Shown here in pieces: positions 8,093-15,853 of a stretch of 64,000 bases of DNA. The translations under genes were made by a program, and so were the position numbers. The notes under the pieces are model-generated. The model was not told the origin of the DNA, ran no database searches, and worked only from the letters and a program-made list of their open reading frames with translations. The first letter of the stretch is position 1; every line of letters begins with the position of its first letter. Origin of the DNA: JALZMG01 sp963844175 (GTDB lineage: Bacteria > Actinomycetota > Acidimicrobiia > Acidimicrobiales > Ilumatobacteraceae); NCBI GenBank assembly GCA_963844175.1, contig CAWJNE010000021.1, forward strand, positions 620,001-684,000, read 5' to 3'.

Positions 8093-9487
8093 GTGTTCCA
8101 GCCCGACGCCGCGACGCAGGCGCTCACCGAGGCCATCGTCCGCTACGCCGTCGAGCGGGTCGACCTCGATCCGCCCCCGCTCGACGGACCACGACGGCCG
8201 GAGGAGCTGCGGGCGGCGGCCGGGACGACCATCACCGCCCGGGGCATCGGCGGCACCGAGGCGCTGCGGATCTTCGCCGAGGTGCTTGCCCCGGCGTGCA
8301 TCTCCGTCGACCACCCCCGCTTCCTGTCCTTCGTGCCGGCGGCGCCGACCAACGCCTCGATCCTGTTCGACCTCGTCGTCGGTGCGTCCAGCATCTACGG
8401 CGGCTCGTGGCTGGAGGGCGGCGGCGCGATCCACGCCGAGAACGAGGCGCTCGCCTGGATCGCCGAGCTCGTCGGGCTGCCCGCCGACGCCGGCGGCGTC
8501 TTCGTCGCCGGTGGCACCGCTGGCAACCTCAGCGCCCTGCTCGCCGCCCGTTGGGACTGGCGCCAACGCGCCGACGGCCGCCACGACCGCACGCGGGGGC
8601 TGATGCTGGCGTCAGGCGGCGCCCACTCCTCGGTCGCCCAGGCGGCGCGGGCGATGGACGCCGACGTCGTGGCAGTCCCCGTCGACACCTCCGGCCGGAT
8701 GACCGGCGACGGGCTGCGGGTCACCGTCGCCGGCCTCGATCCCGCCGACCGCGCCCGCCTGTTCGCGCTCGTCGTCACGAGTGGCACGACCAACGCCGGC
8801 GTGATCGACGACCTCGCCGCGGCGGCCGAGGTGAAGGCCGAGCTCGGGACGTGGCTGCACGTCGACGGCGCCTACGGCGGTGCCGCCCTCGTGGCTCCCA
8901 GCGTGCGCGACCGATTCGCCGGGATCGAGGCCGCCGACAGCTTCATCGTCGACCCGCACAAGTGGCTCTTCGCGCCGTTCGACTCCTGCGCTCTGCTGTA
9001 CCGGGACCCGCAACTGGCCCGCGAGGCCCACACCCAGCACGCCGAGTACCTGGACGTGCTGCACGCCGATCGCAGCGAGGCGGGCCAGCTCGTCCACGAC
9101 TGGAACGCGTCGGACTTCGCCCACCACCTGACCCGTCGGGCCCGGGGGCTGCCGCTGTGGTTCAGCTTGGCGACCCACGGCACCGACGCCTACCGCGACG
9201 CCGTCGAGACCACCCTCGACGTCGCCCGCCGCGGCGCCGACCTCGTGCGTGAGGCCCCACACCTGGAGCTGATCATGGAACCGGAGCTCTCCGTCGTGCT
9301 GTTCCGCCGGCTGGGGTGGGGGGCCGCCGACTACCAGGCGTGGAGCGACCGTGAGCTGGCCAGCGGCGCGGCGTTCGTCACGCCGAGCTCGTGGGGCGAC
9401 GAGACCGTGCTGCGGTGGTGCATCGTCAACCCGCTGACCACCGTCGACGACCTGGCGTCGATCGTCGCGAGCCTCGCCGATGGCTGA
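8093..9487 (+). CDS. PLP-dependent group II decarboxylase
   Basis: A 464-residue fold-type I PLP enzyme of the glutamate/aromatic-L-amino-acid decarboxylase family. Seen: FLSFVPAAPTNASILFD (substrate loop), GVFVAGGTAGNLSALLAAR, VVTSGTTNAGVIDDL, HVDGAYGGAA, and VDPHKWLFAPFDSCALLYRD with the PLP-binding lysine. It decarboxylates an amino acid to the amine, but substrate (Tyr, Trp, Glu or Asp) cannot be read from these motifs. Its end overlaps the likely start of the amidohydrolase by 8 nt, so the two are probably co-transcribed. Confidence 0.85.
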   Translation: MFQPDAATQALTEAIVRYAVERVDLDPPPLDGPRRPEELRAAAGTTITARGIGGTEALRIFAEVLAPACISVDHPRFLSFVPAAPTNASILFDLVVGASSIYGGSWLEGGGAIHAENEALAWIAELVGLPADAGGVFVAGGTAGNLSALLAARWDWRQRADGRHDRTRGLMLASGGAHSSVAQAARAMDADVVAVPVDTSGRMTGDGLRVTVAGLDPADRARLFALVVTSGTTNAGVIDDLAAAAEVKAELGTWLHVDGAYGGAALVAPSVRDRFAGIEAADSFIVDPHKWLFAPFDSCALLYRDPQLAREAHTQHAEYLDVLHADRSEAGQLVHDWNASDFAHHLTRRARGLPLWFSLATHGTDAYRDAVETTLDVARRGADLVREAPHLELIMEPELSVVLFRRLGWGAADYQAWSDRELASGAAFVTPSSWGDETVLRWCIVNPLTTVDDLASIVASLADG

Positions 9488-10867
9488 CGCCGCTCGACGC
9501 CGCCGACGCCGCCGACCTGGTCGTCGTCGGCGCCCGTTGCGTCGCCACGATGGATGCGGACCGGGCCGAGCTGGACGGCGGCTGGGTCGCCATCACGGGC
9601 GGCCGGGTCTCGGCCGTCGGCACCGGCGTGCCGCCCCCGGCCAGGGAGGTCCTCGACGCCGCCGACGCGCTGGTCACCCCGGGCCTCGTCAACGCCCACC
9701 ACCACCTGTTCCAGAACCTGACCAGGGCCTTCCCGCCGATGACGGACAAGCCGTTGTTCGGCTGGCTGCAATCGCTGTACCCACGGTGGCGGCGCCTCGA
9801 CGCCGAGGCCGCGTACCTGTCGGCGTGGGTCGGGCTGGCCGAGCTCGCTCTGTCCGGCTGCACCACCTCCACCGACCACTTGTACCTCCACCCGCGGGGG
9901 CGGCGACCTGCTGGCGGCCGAGATCGAGGCCGCCGGCGACCTCGGCATGCGGTTCCACCCGACGCGTGGCTCGATGTCGCTGTCCGAGAAGGACGGCGGG
10001 CTGCCGCCCGACGACGTGGTGGCCGACGACGACGAGATCCTCGCCGACTGCGAGCGGGCGGTGGCCCGCCACCACGACCCGGCGCCGGGCGCCATGGTGC
10101 AGGTGGCGTTGGCCCCGTGCTCGCCGTTCAGCGTGACGGAGGACCTGATGGTGCGCTCGGCGGAGCTGGCCGAACGCCTCGGCGTGCGCCTGCACACGCA
10201 CTTCGCCGAGAACGCCGAGGACGACGCGTTCTCGGTGGCGACGTTCGGCTGCCGTCCGACGGACTACCTGGAGCGGGTCGGCTGGATGACCGACCGGGCC
10301 TGGCTGGCCCACTGCGTGCGGCCCGACGCCGAGGAGGTGCGCCGGCTCGGCCGGGCCGGTGTCGGGGTGGCCCACTGCCCGTCGAGCAACATGATCCTGG
10401 GCTCGGGCATCGCCCCGGTCGTGGACCTCCTGGCGGCCGGGGTGCCGGTCGGGCTCGGCGTGGACGGATCCTCATCGGCCGATTCGGCGTCCCTGTGGTT
10501 GGAGGCCCGCCAGGCCTTGCTGCTGGCCAAGCTGCGCGACGGGGCGGGCGCCGCCACGGCCCGGATGGCCCTCGAGATGGCCACGCTCGGCGGTGCCGCC
10601 TGCCTGGGCCGGGCCGGTGAGCTGGGCGTGCTGACCCCCGGTGCCGTCGGTGACGTCGCGGTGTGGCCACTGACGGGCCCGGTGTTCGCCGGCGCCATCG
10701 CCGATCCGGTGGAGGCGTGGCTGCGCTGCGGGCCGGTGACGGCCCGCCACACCGTCGTCGCCGGTCGCGTCGTGGTCCGCGATCACCGGCTGACGCACGG
10801 TGCCGTGGACGAGCGGCTGCGCGCCCACCGCGTCGTCGCCGAGCGCCTGCAGGCCGCCGCTGGCTGA
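9480..10867 (+). CDS. 8-oxoguanine deaminase-like amidohydrolase, frameshifted
   Basis: Zinc-dependent TrzA/AtzB-class amidohydrolase. The N-terminal part (DLVVVGARCVATMDADRAEL, LVTPGLVNAHHHLFQNLTRA with the HxH metal motif, LFGWLQSLYPRWRRL) resembles 8-oxoguanine deaminase. It ends in a run of five G at 9896-9900; removing one G joins it to GGDLLAAEIEAAGDLGMRFHP and the rest (HTHFAENAEDD, VAHCPSSNMILGSG, GLGVDGSSSADSASLW). The start is also unsettled: ATG 9480 overlaps the decarboxylase stop but is in another frame, and removing one base near 9494 would give MADAADAADAADLVVVG. Likely role: deamination of oxidised guanine or a related ring. Confidence 0.78.
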
Positions 10868-10891
10868 CGAGCGGTCGGCCCGGCCAGCGGC

Positions 10892-10897
10892 CAGACT
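10892..10897 (+). promoter_or_regulatory. variant -10 box for the SGNH lipoprotein
   Basis: CAGACT, 8 nt before ATG 10906. It keeps the A2 and T6 of TANNNT but not T1; the same variant precedes the LuxR-type ATPase gene at 61650. Confidence 0.35.
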
Positions 10898-10905
10898 GTG
10901 CTCCC

Positions 10906-11565
10906 ATGCGTTCTCGGACCCGGCGCGTGCTCGCTGTCGCCGCGCTGCTCTCCGTGCTCGGTTCCTGCAGCTCAGATCGCGCCGGCGAGGGCGCGTCTGC
11001 GGCCGGCGGGACGACGACCACGGTGCCGCCGACGGCGCCGCCGGTGCGGACCATGGCGATGGTCGGGGACTCGATCACGAACGGCTCGGAGGCGGAGCTG
11101 CGCGAACAGCTGTCGGCCCTCGACGTCGACATCAGGGTGATCGACGCCGCCGACGGCCGGCGGATGGTCTCCGACGGGATGGGCGGCTCCGGCATCCAAT
11201 CCCTGACGATGCTCGCCGCCAACCCGCCCGACCTGTGGGTCATCGCGCTCGGGACCAATGACGTCGCCCAGTACGAGGGCCCCGCGGACTACGCCGCGGT
11301 GATCGAGGAGCTGCTCGCCGCCGTCCCATCGGAGGCGCCGCTCGTGTGGGTCGACGTGTACCTGGAATCCAGCCCGGACGCGTCGGCGGAGTTCAACGAC
11401 ACGCTGCGCGACGAGCTGGAGGAACGGGGCAACGCCACCATCGTCAACTGGGCCGACCTGGCCGACGAGGACGGCGTGCTGCGCGACGGCATCCACCCGT
11501 CCGACTACGGCATCGAGCAGTTCGCCGAGATGGTCACCCGCGCCGTCGCCCGCTACACCAGCTAG
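10906..11565 (+). CDS. SGNH/GDSL-family lipoprotein hydrolase
   Basis: A 219-residue secreted esterase/lipase-like protein. The N-terminus MRSRTRRVLAVAALLSVLGSC is a signal peptide ending in a lipobox, so the mature protein should be lipid-anchored at the outer face of the membrane. A Thr/Pro linker follows. Catalytic blocks are present in order: MVGDSITNG (nucleophile Ser), IALGTNDVAQY (block III), and DGIHPSDYG (Asp and His). Substrate unknown; relatives deacylate cell-wall sugars or lipids. It converges on glnR. Confidence 0.8.
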   Translation: MRSRTRRVLAVAALLSVLGSCSSDRAGEGASAAGGTTTTVPPTAPPVRTMAMVGDSITNGSEAELREQLSALDVDIRVIDAADGRRMVSDGMGGSGIQSLTMLAANPPDLWVIALGTNDVAQYEGPADYAAVIEELLAAVPSEAPLVWVDVYLESSPDASAEFNDTLRDELEERGNATIVNWADLADEDGVLRDGIHPSDYGIEQFAEMVTRAVARYTS

Positions 11566-11575
11566 CCCGCAGGCG

Positions 11576-12268
11576 TCAGCTCCAACGGGACTGGCCGAAG
11601 CGGTAGCCCACGGAGCGCACGGTCTGGATCAGGCCGGCGTGCTCCTCGCCGAGCTTGGCCCGCAACCGGCGAACGTGGACGTCGACCGTCCGGGCACCGC
11701 CGTAGTACTCGTAGCCCCACACCCGGTTGAGGAGCATCTCCCGGGTGAACACCTTGCCGGGGTTCTGGGCCAGGAACTTGAGCAGCTCGTACTCCATGTA
11801 GGTGAGGTCGAGTGGGCGGCCGCCGATCGACGCCTGGTACGTCTCCAGGTTGAGCGACAGCTCCCGGTACTCGATGACCTCGGAGCGGGTGCCGCCACCG
11901 ACCCGCCACAGCAGGTGGCGGACGCGGGCCTCCAGCTCGGCGGGGTGGAAGGGCGCCAGGCAGAAGTCGTCGAACAGCTCGTCGCGCAGGTCCAGCTCCG
12001 AGAGCTGCCCGCCCGACACCAGCGCCAGCACCGGCGGTGAGCCGGGGTCACGCTTGCGGATCGTGCGCACGAACGCCCACGCCGCACCGGGGTCCGGGCC
12101 GCAGTCGACGATCGCGCCCGACCACCCGCCCGCCGGTTCGTGCTCGGCGGCGTCGTCGGGTGAGGTGATCGCCTTCCAGCGGTACCCGCCGAGGTCGAGC
12201 GTGCGGGCCAGCTCCGGCGCCACCGGGTCGCCGAACACGGCCAACTGCTGCGCGTCGACCACGGTCAC
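11576..12268 (-). CDS. glnR: GlnR-like orphan response regulator
   Basis: A 230-residue OmpR-family regulator. The N-terminal receiver-like domain (residues 1-115) is divergent and keeps IVDCGPD at the phospho-acceptor strand. The winged-helix DNA-binding domain reads RPLDLTYMEYELLKFLAQNP, GKVFTREMLLNRVWGYEYYGG, then RTVDVHVRRLRAKLG and VRSVGYRF, very close to streptomycete GlnR, the global nitrogen regulator. GTG 12268 overlaps the glnA stop (GTGA), so the two are translationally coupled; no kinase is nearby, as expected for GlnR. Paralogues such as PhoP/RegX-type regulators are less likely given the context. Confidence 0.75.
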   Translation of the reverse strand: MTVVDAQQLAVFGDPVAPELARTLDLGGYRWKAITSPDDAAEHEPAGGWSGAIVDCGPDPGAAWAFVRTIRKRDPGSPPVLALVSGGQLSELDLRDELFDDFCLAPFHPAELEARVRHLLWRVGGGTRSEVIEYRELSLNLETYQASIGGRPLDLTYMEYELLKFLAQNPGKVFTREMLLNRVWGYEYYGGARTVDVHVRRLRAKLGEEHAGLIQTVRSVGYRFGQSRWS

Positions 12269-13602
12269 AACGCCCGCAGGTAGCGGTCGATCTCGAACGT
12301 CGACACGTGGGTCTTGTAGGAGCGCCACTCGGTGCGCTTGTTGCGCAGGAACCACTCGAAGATGTGCTCACCAAGGGCGTCGTGGACCAGCTCGGAGCGC
12401 TCCATCGCCTTGAGCGCGTCGGACAGGGACTGCGGGAGCTGCTCGATGCCGAGCTTGGCCAGCACCTCGTCGCCGATCTCGAACAGGTTGGCGTCGGCCT
12501 CGACGGGGAGCTCGTAGCCCTCGCTGACGCCGCGCATGCCGGCCGCCAGCAGCAGGCTGAAGGCGAGGTAGGGGTTGCACGCCGGGTCGGGCGAGCGGTA
12601 CTCGATGCGGGTGGCGAACGGGTTGCCGCGCTTGGCGATCGGGACCCGGATGAGCCCGCTGCGGTTGTTGCGCGCCCACGACACGTGGACCGGCGCCTCG
12701 AACCCTGGGACCAGGCGCTTGTAGCTGTTCACCGTCTGGTTGGTGATCGCGGTGATCTCGGCGGCGTGGCGCAGCAGCCCGGCCATGAACGACTTGGCCA
12801 GCGGAGACAGGTGGTAGTCGTCGTCGGCGGCGAAGAACGCGTTGTCGTCGCCGGCGAAGAGCGACAGGTGGGTGTGCATCCCCGACCCCTGGCGGCCCTC
12901 CATCGGCTTGGGCATGAACGTGGCGTGCAGGCCGTGCTGGGCAGCGACCTCGCGCACGATCAGTCGGAACGTCATCACGCTGTCGGCCATCGTGAGGGCG
13001 TCGGTGTGGCGGAGGTCGATCTCCTGCTGGCTCGGTGCGTCCTCGTGGAAGCTGTACTCGACCGGGATGCCCATCGCCTCGAGGGTGCGGATGGTCTGCT
13101 TGCGCAGCGAGCCGGTGATGTCGTTCGTCGTGAGGTCGAAGAAGCTGGCCTCGTCGAGGGGTTGGGGCGGTTGGCCGCGCACGGGCGGGGCGAAGTAGAA
13201 GAACTCGATGTCCGGCGCGACGTAGAACGTCAGCCCCTGCTCGTGGCAGGCGCGGACGTGGCGCCGCAGCACCTGGCGAGGATCCCCGTCGAACGGGGTG
13301 CCGTCGAGGTTCTGGATGTCGCAGAACACCCGCGCCTCGGGGGTCTTGGCGTCACCCCACGGCAGCACCTCGAAGGTGTCCGGGTCCGGGACGGCCAGCA
13401 CGTCGGCCTCCTGGATCCGTGAGAAGCCGTCGATCGACGACCCGTCGAACGTCATCCCGTCGTCGAGGGCGTTCTCCAGCTCGGCGGGACTGATGGCGAA
13501 GCTCTTGAGGTTGCCCAGGACGTCGGTGAACCACAGCCTGATGAGCCGGACCCCGCGCTCCTCGACGGAGCGCAGGACGTACTCACGCTGCTGATCGAGC
13601 AT
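12265..13602 (-). CDS. glnA: glutamine synthetase type I
   Basis: A 445-residue GS-I enzyme: glutamate + ammonia + ATP to glutamine. Motifs: MTFDGSSIDGF, the metal site FYVAPDIEFFYF, FMPKPMEGRQGSGMHTHLSL, and the ATP/glutamate region FEAPVHVSWARNNRSGLIRVP. Length about 445 and an F where adenylylated GS-I has the NLYDLP tyrosine (here ANLFEIGDE) indicate the alpha subtype without adenylylation control. ATG 13602 has GGGAGG 8-13 nt upstream; GTG 13611 would overlap that site. It lies between glnII upstream and glnR downstream on the same strand. Confidence 0.9.
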   Translation of the reverse strand: MLDQQREYVLRSVEERGVRLIRLWFTDVLGNLKSFAISPAELENALDDGMTFDGSSIDGFSRIQEADVLAVPDPDTFEVLPWGDAKTPEARVFCDIQNLDGTPFDGDPRQVLRRHVRACHEQGLTFYVAPDIEFFYFAPPVRGQPPQPLDEASFFDLTTNDITGSLRKQTIRTLEAMGIPVEYSFHEDAPSQQEIDLRHTDALTMADSVMTFRLIVREVAAQHGLHATFMPKPMEGRQGSGMHTHLSLFAGDDNAFFAADDDYHLSPLAKSFMAGLLRHAAEITAITNQTVNSYKRLVPGFEAPVHVSWARNNRSGLIRVPIAKRGNPFATRIEYRSPDPACNPYLAFSLLLAAGMRGVSEGYELPVEADANLFEIGDEVLAKLGIEQLPQSLSDALKAMERSELVHDALGEHIFEWFLRNKRTEWRSYKTHVSTFEIDRYLRAL

Positions 13603-13624
13603 CTCTGGCACCTCCCAAGTGTGG

Positions 13625-13654
13625 CCGCGCTGCGCCGGGACCGGTGCAGCGCGG
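13625..13654 (-). terminator. strong hairpin between glnII and glnA
   Basis: CCGCGCTGC and GCAGCGCGG form a perfect 9-bp stem around a 12-nt loop in the 63-nt gap between glnII and glnA. No T-run follows. It could terminate or attenuate glnII transcripts, or shield the glnA leader. Confidence 0.5.
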
Positions 13655-13665
13655 GGTCGAGGCGC

Positions 13666-14667
13666 TCAGATGGCGCTGCAGATGGTGTCGACCAGCAGGC
13701 GGGCGACCACGTACGGATCCATGTTGGCGTTCGGACGCCGGTCCTCGAGGTAGCCCTTGCCGTCCTTGTAGCAGTGCAGCGGGATGCGCACCGACGCCCC
13801 GCGGTCGGAGACGCCGTAGCTGAACTTGTCCCACGGGGCCGTCTCGTGGTGGCCGGTCAAGCGGTCCTCGATGCCGTGGCCGTAGTTCTTGACGTGCACC
13901 TCCCACTTCTTGCCCAGCGCCTTGCAGGCGTTCTCGATGAACTGGTAGCCCCCGTCCTCGCGCATCTCCTTGGTCGAGAAGTTGGTGTGCGCCCCGGCGC
14001 CGTTCCAGTCGCCCTTCATCGGCTTCGGGTCGAGCGTGGCCGACACGTCGAAGTCCTCGGCCGTGCGGTACAGCAGCCAGCGCGAGACCCACAGTTGGTC
14101 GGCGACCTCGAGCGGTCCGAGCGGTCCGATCTGGTACTCCCACTGCCCGACCATCACCTCGGCGTTGAGGCCGCTGTAGGACAGTCCCGCGGCGAGGCAG
14201 TTGTCGAGGTGCTCCTCGACGATCTCGCGCCCGAAGATCTCGTCCGAGCCGACGCCGCAGTAGTAGCCGCCCTGGGGGGCCGGGAAGCCACCGATGGGGA
14301 AGCCGTACGGCCGGCCGTCCTTGAAGAACGTGTACTCCTGCTCGATGCCGAAGAGGCTCTCGTGGTTGGCGTACTTCTTCGCCGTCTTGACCAGGGCGGC
14401 GCGGGTGTTGGTCGGGTGCGGCTTGCCGTCGCCGCTGTAGACCTCACACATCACCAGCACGTCGTGCCCGCCGCGGATCGGGTCGGGACACGTGAACACC
14501 GGCTTGAGGACGCAGTCGCTCTTGTCGCCCGTGGCCTGGTTGGTGCTCGAACCGTCGAACCCCCACTGGGGTGGCTCGTGCCCGTCCGGAACGATCTTGG
14601 TCTTCGATCGCAGCTTGCTCGTCGGCTCCGTGCCGTCGATCCAGATGTACTCAGCCTTGTAGACCAC
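13666..14667 (-). CDS. glnII: glutamine synthetase type II
   Basis: A 333-residue GS-II (eukaryote-like) enzyme, found in Streptomyces and rhizobia besides GS-I. Diagnostic sequences are YIWIDGTEPTSKLRSKTKI, PPQWGFDGSSTNQATG, FGIEQEYTFF, GDWNGAGAHTNFSTKEMR, and DRGASVRIPL. The start is GTG 14667, with GAGGG 7-11 nt upstream. It is the first gene of a glnII-glnA-glnR block on the minus strand, a compact nitrogen-assimilation module. GS-II is usually the heat-labile, nitrogen-starvation form; that regulation is inferred here from the adjacent GlnR. Confidence 0.92.
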   Translation of the reverse strand: MVYKAEYIWIDGTEPTSKLRSKTKIVPDGHEPPQWGFDGSSTNQATGDKSDCVLKPVFTCPDPIRGGHDVLVMCEVYSGDGKPHPTNTRAALVKTAKKYANHESLFGIEQEYTFFKDGRPYGFPIGGFPAPQGGYYCGVGSDEIFGREIVEEHLDNCLAAGLSYSGLNAEVMVGQWEYQIGPLGPLEVADQLWVSRWLLYRTAEDFDVSATLDPKPMKGDWNGAGAHTNFSTKEMREDGGYQFIENACKALGKKWEVHVKNYGHGIEDRLTGHHETAPWDKFSYGVSDRGASVRIPLHCYKDGKGYLEDRRPNANMDPYVVARLLVDTICSAI

Positions 14668-14785
14668 GTGAACCCTCGTTCTCTCGAATGTGTGACCGTT
14701 TGCGGGGCAGGGGCTGTCCAACGGCGCGGGCCGCAGGAGCGGCGCTCATGCTGTCCGCCACCCGTTGCCGCGCCGTATCACCCCC

Positions 14786-14801
14786 GTGAACACTGTGTTA
14801 C
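14786..14801 (-). promoter_or_regulatory. candidate operator upstream of glnII
   Basis: GTAACACAGTGTTCAC on the minus strand contains the perfect inverted repeat AACAC-A-GTGTT, about 120 nt before the glnII start. GTAAC matches a GlnR half-site, but the second half (TTCAC) is a poor match to GAAAC, so it is a weak candidate only. Confidence 0.3.
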
Positions 14802-14803
14802 AG

Positions 14804-14860
14804 CTTCTCAAGCGTTTTCAGGGGTCAGAAATGACCCCAATTCCTCAGAAGAACCGCCGG
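14804..14860. repeat. nested palindromic element, copy 1
   Basis: Contains TTCTCAAGCGTTTTCAGGGG, then the inner palindrome GGGGTCA-gaaa-TGACCCC, then CCTCAGAAGAACCG. A close relative lies at 36119-36174. Here it sits 6 nt beyond the stop of the enoyl-CoA hydratase gene and may end its transcript. Confidence 0.6.
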
Positions 14861-14865
14861 CGCGC

Positions 14866-15729
14866 TCAGTACGTCGGGTCCGACCACCATGGGTAGGTCG
14901 GCGGGAGGTCCTTGGTCGCGCTCAACGACCACGCCGGCGGGCGCTTCTCGAGGAAGGCCATCACACCCTCCCGGGCGTCGGGCTTGCGGCCGAGGTCATA
15001 GATCGCCTCGGAGTCGGCGCGGTGGGCGGCCATCGGATGGTCCTCGCCGAGCATCCGCCACAGCAGACCTCGGCTCACGCTGGCCGACACCGGCGCGGCG
15101 TTGGTCGCGATCTCCGCCGCCAGCGCCTTGGCCATGCTCAGCACCTGGTCGGCGGGATGGATGCTGCGCACGAGGCCGCCGGCGAGGGCCTCCTCGGCCT
15201 TGAACACCCGGGCCGTCAGCACCCACTCCAGGGCCTGGTTGATGCCGACCACCCGTGGCAGGAACCAGCTCGCCGCCCCGTCCGGGGCGATGCCGCGGCC
15301 GGCGAACACGAACCCGACCTTGGCGTTGTCGGCGAGCAGGCGGATGTCCATCGGCAGGGTCATCGAGATGCCGACGCCGACTGCCGACCCGTTGATCGCC
15401 CCGATCACGGGCTTGGTCGCCTGGAAGATCCGCAACACGAGGATCCCGCCGCCGTCGCGCGGGGCCCGTCCCTCGTCGCCGGGTGCCGCCCCCCGGGCCT
15501 CGAGGTCGAACGTGTCGCCGCCCGACGACAGGTCGGCGCCTGCGCAGTACGCCCGCCCGGCGCCGGTCATGATGATCACCCGCACGGCGTCGTCCGCCTC
15601 GGCCTGGTCGAAGGCGGCCAGCAGCTCGGTGAGCATCGTGCCGGTGAAGGCGTTGAGCTGCTCCGGCCGGTTGAGTGTGATGACGGCCGCCGGCCCGTCG
15701 ACCTCGTAGAGGATCTGCGTGAAGTCCAT
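14866..15729 (-). CDS. enoyl-CoA hydratase/isomerase family protein
   Basis: A 287-residue crotonase-fold protein acting on acyl-CoA thioesters. Features: VITLNRPEQLNAFTGTM, AGRAYCAGADLSSGG (first half of the oxyanion hole), and VGINQALEWVLTARVFKAEEALAGGLV typical of the family. FVFAGRGIAPDGAASWFLPRVVG resembles hydratases with catalytic Glu replaced by other residues at one position, so the exact reaction is uncertain. ATG 15729 has TACGGT 8 nt upstream. It is divergent from nadE; other acyl-CoA genes (ethylmalonyl-CoA mutase, 3-hydroxyacyl-CoA dehydrogenase) lie within 6 kb. Confidence 0.85.
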   Translation of the reverse strand: MDFTQILYEVDGPAAVITLNRPEQLNAFTGTMLTELLAAFDQAEADDAVRVIIMTGAGRAYCAGADLSSGGDTFDLEARGAAPGDEGRAPRDGGGILVLRIFQATKPVIGAINGSAVGVGISMTLPMDIRLLADNAKVGFVFAGRGIAPDGAASWFLPRVVGINQALEWVLTARVFKAEEALAGGLVRSIHPADQVLSMAKALAAEIATNAAPVSASVSRGLLWRMLGEDHPMAAHRADSEAIYDLGRKPDAREGVMAFLEKRPPAWSLSATKDLPPTYPWWSDPTY

Positions 15730-15737
15730 CGCCGGCG

Positions 15738-15743
15738 ACCGTA
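15738..15743 (-). promoter_or_regulatory. leaderless-type -10 box for the enoyl-CoA hydratase gene
   Basis: TACGGT on the minus strand, 8 nt before ATG 15729. Confidence 0.55.
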
Positions 15744-15767
15744 CGCGGCGGCCACGGCGCGCCAAGA

Positions 15768-15820
15768 GGTGAGCGGTGAGCGGTGAGCGATGAGGGCACC
15801 TGGTCCCCTCACCACTCACC
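15768..15820. promoter_or_regulatory. array of GGTGAGC heptads between divergent promoters
   Basis: Three tandem GGTGAGC heptamers (15768-15788) face inverted copies CTCACC-ACTCACC (15808-15820), with GAGGG...CCCTC inside. The array lies between the -10 boxes of the hydratase gene and nadE. It could be an operator or a transcript hairpin; no regulator is identified. Confidence 0.4.
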
Positions 15821-15840
15821 GCGCCGGGGAGGAGGCCCAC

Positions 15841-15846
15841 TAGCGT
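15841..15846 (+). promoter_or_regulatory. leaderless-type -10 box for nadE
   Basis: TAGCGT, 7 nt before GTG 15854. Confidence 0.6.
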
Positions 15847-15853
15847 TCCCGCG

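Noticed and set aside
14786..14801. GlnR box upstream of glnII
   Set aside because: Kept only as a weak feature: one half-site matches GTnAC, the other is poor, and no second pair follows at the expected spacing.
13621..15786. 721-codon open frame on the plus strand across glnII and ech
   Set aside because: Antisense to two clear genes; no family motif and typical shadow composition.
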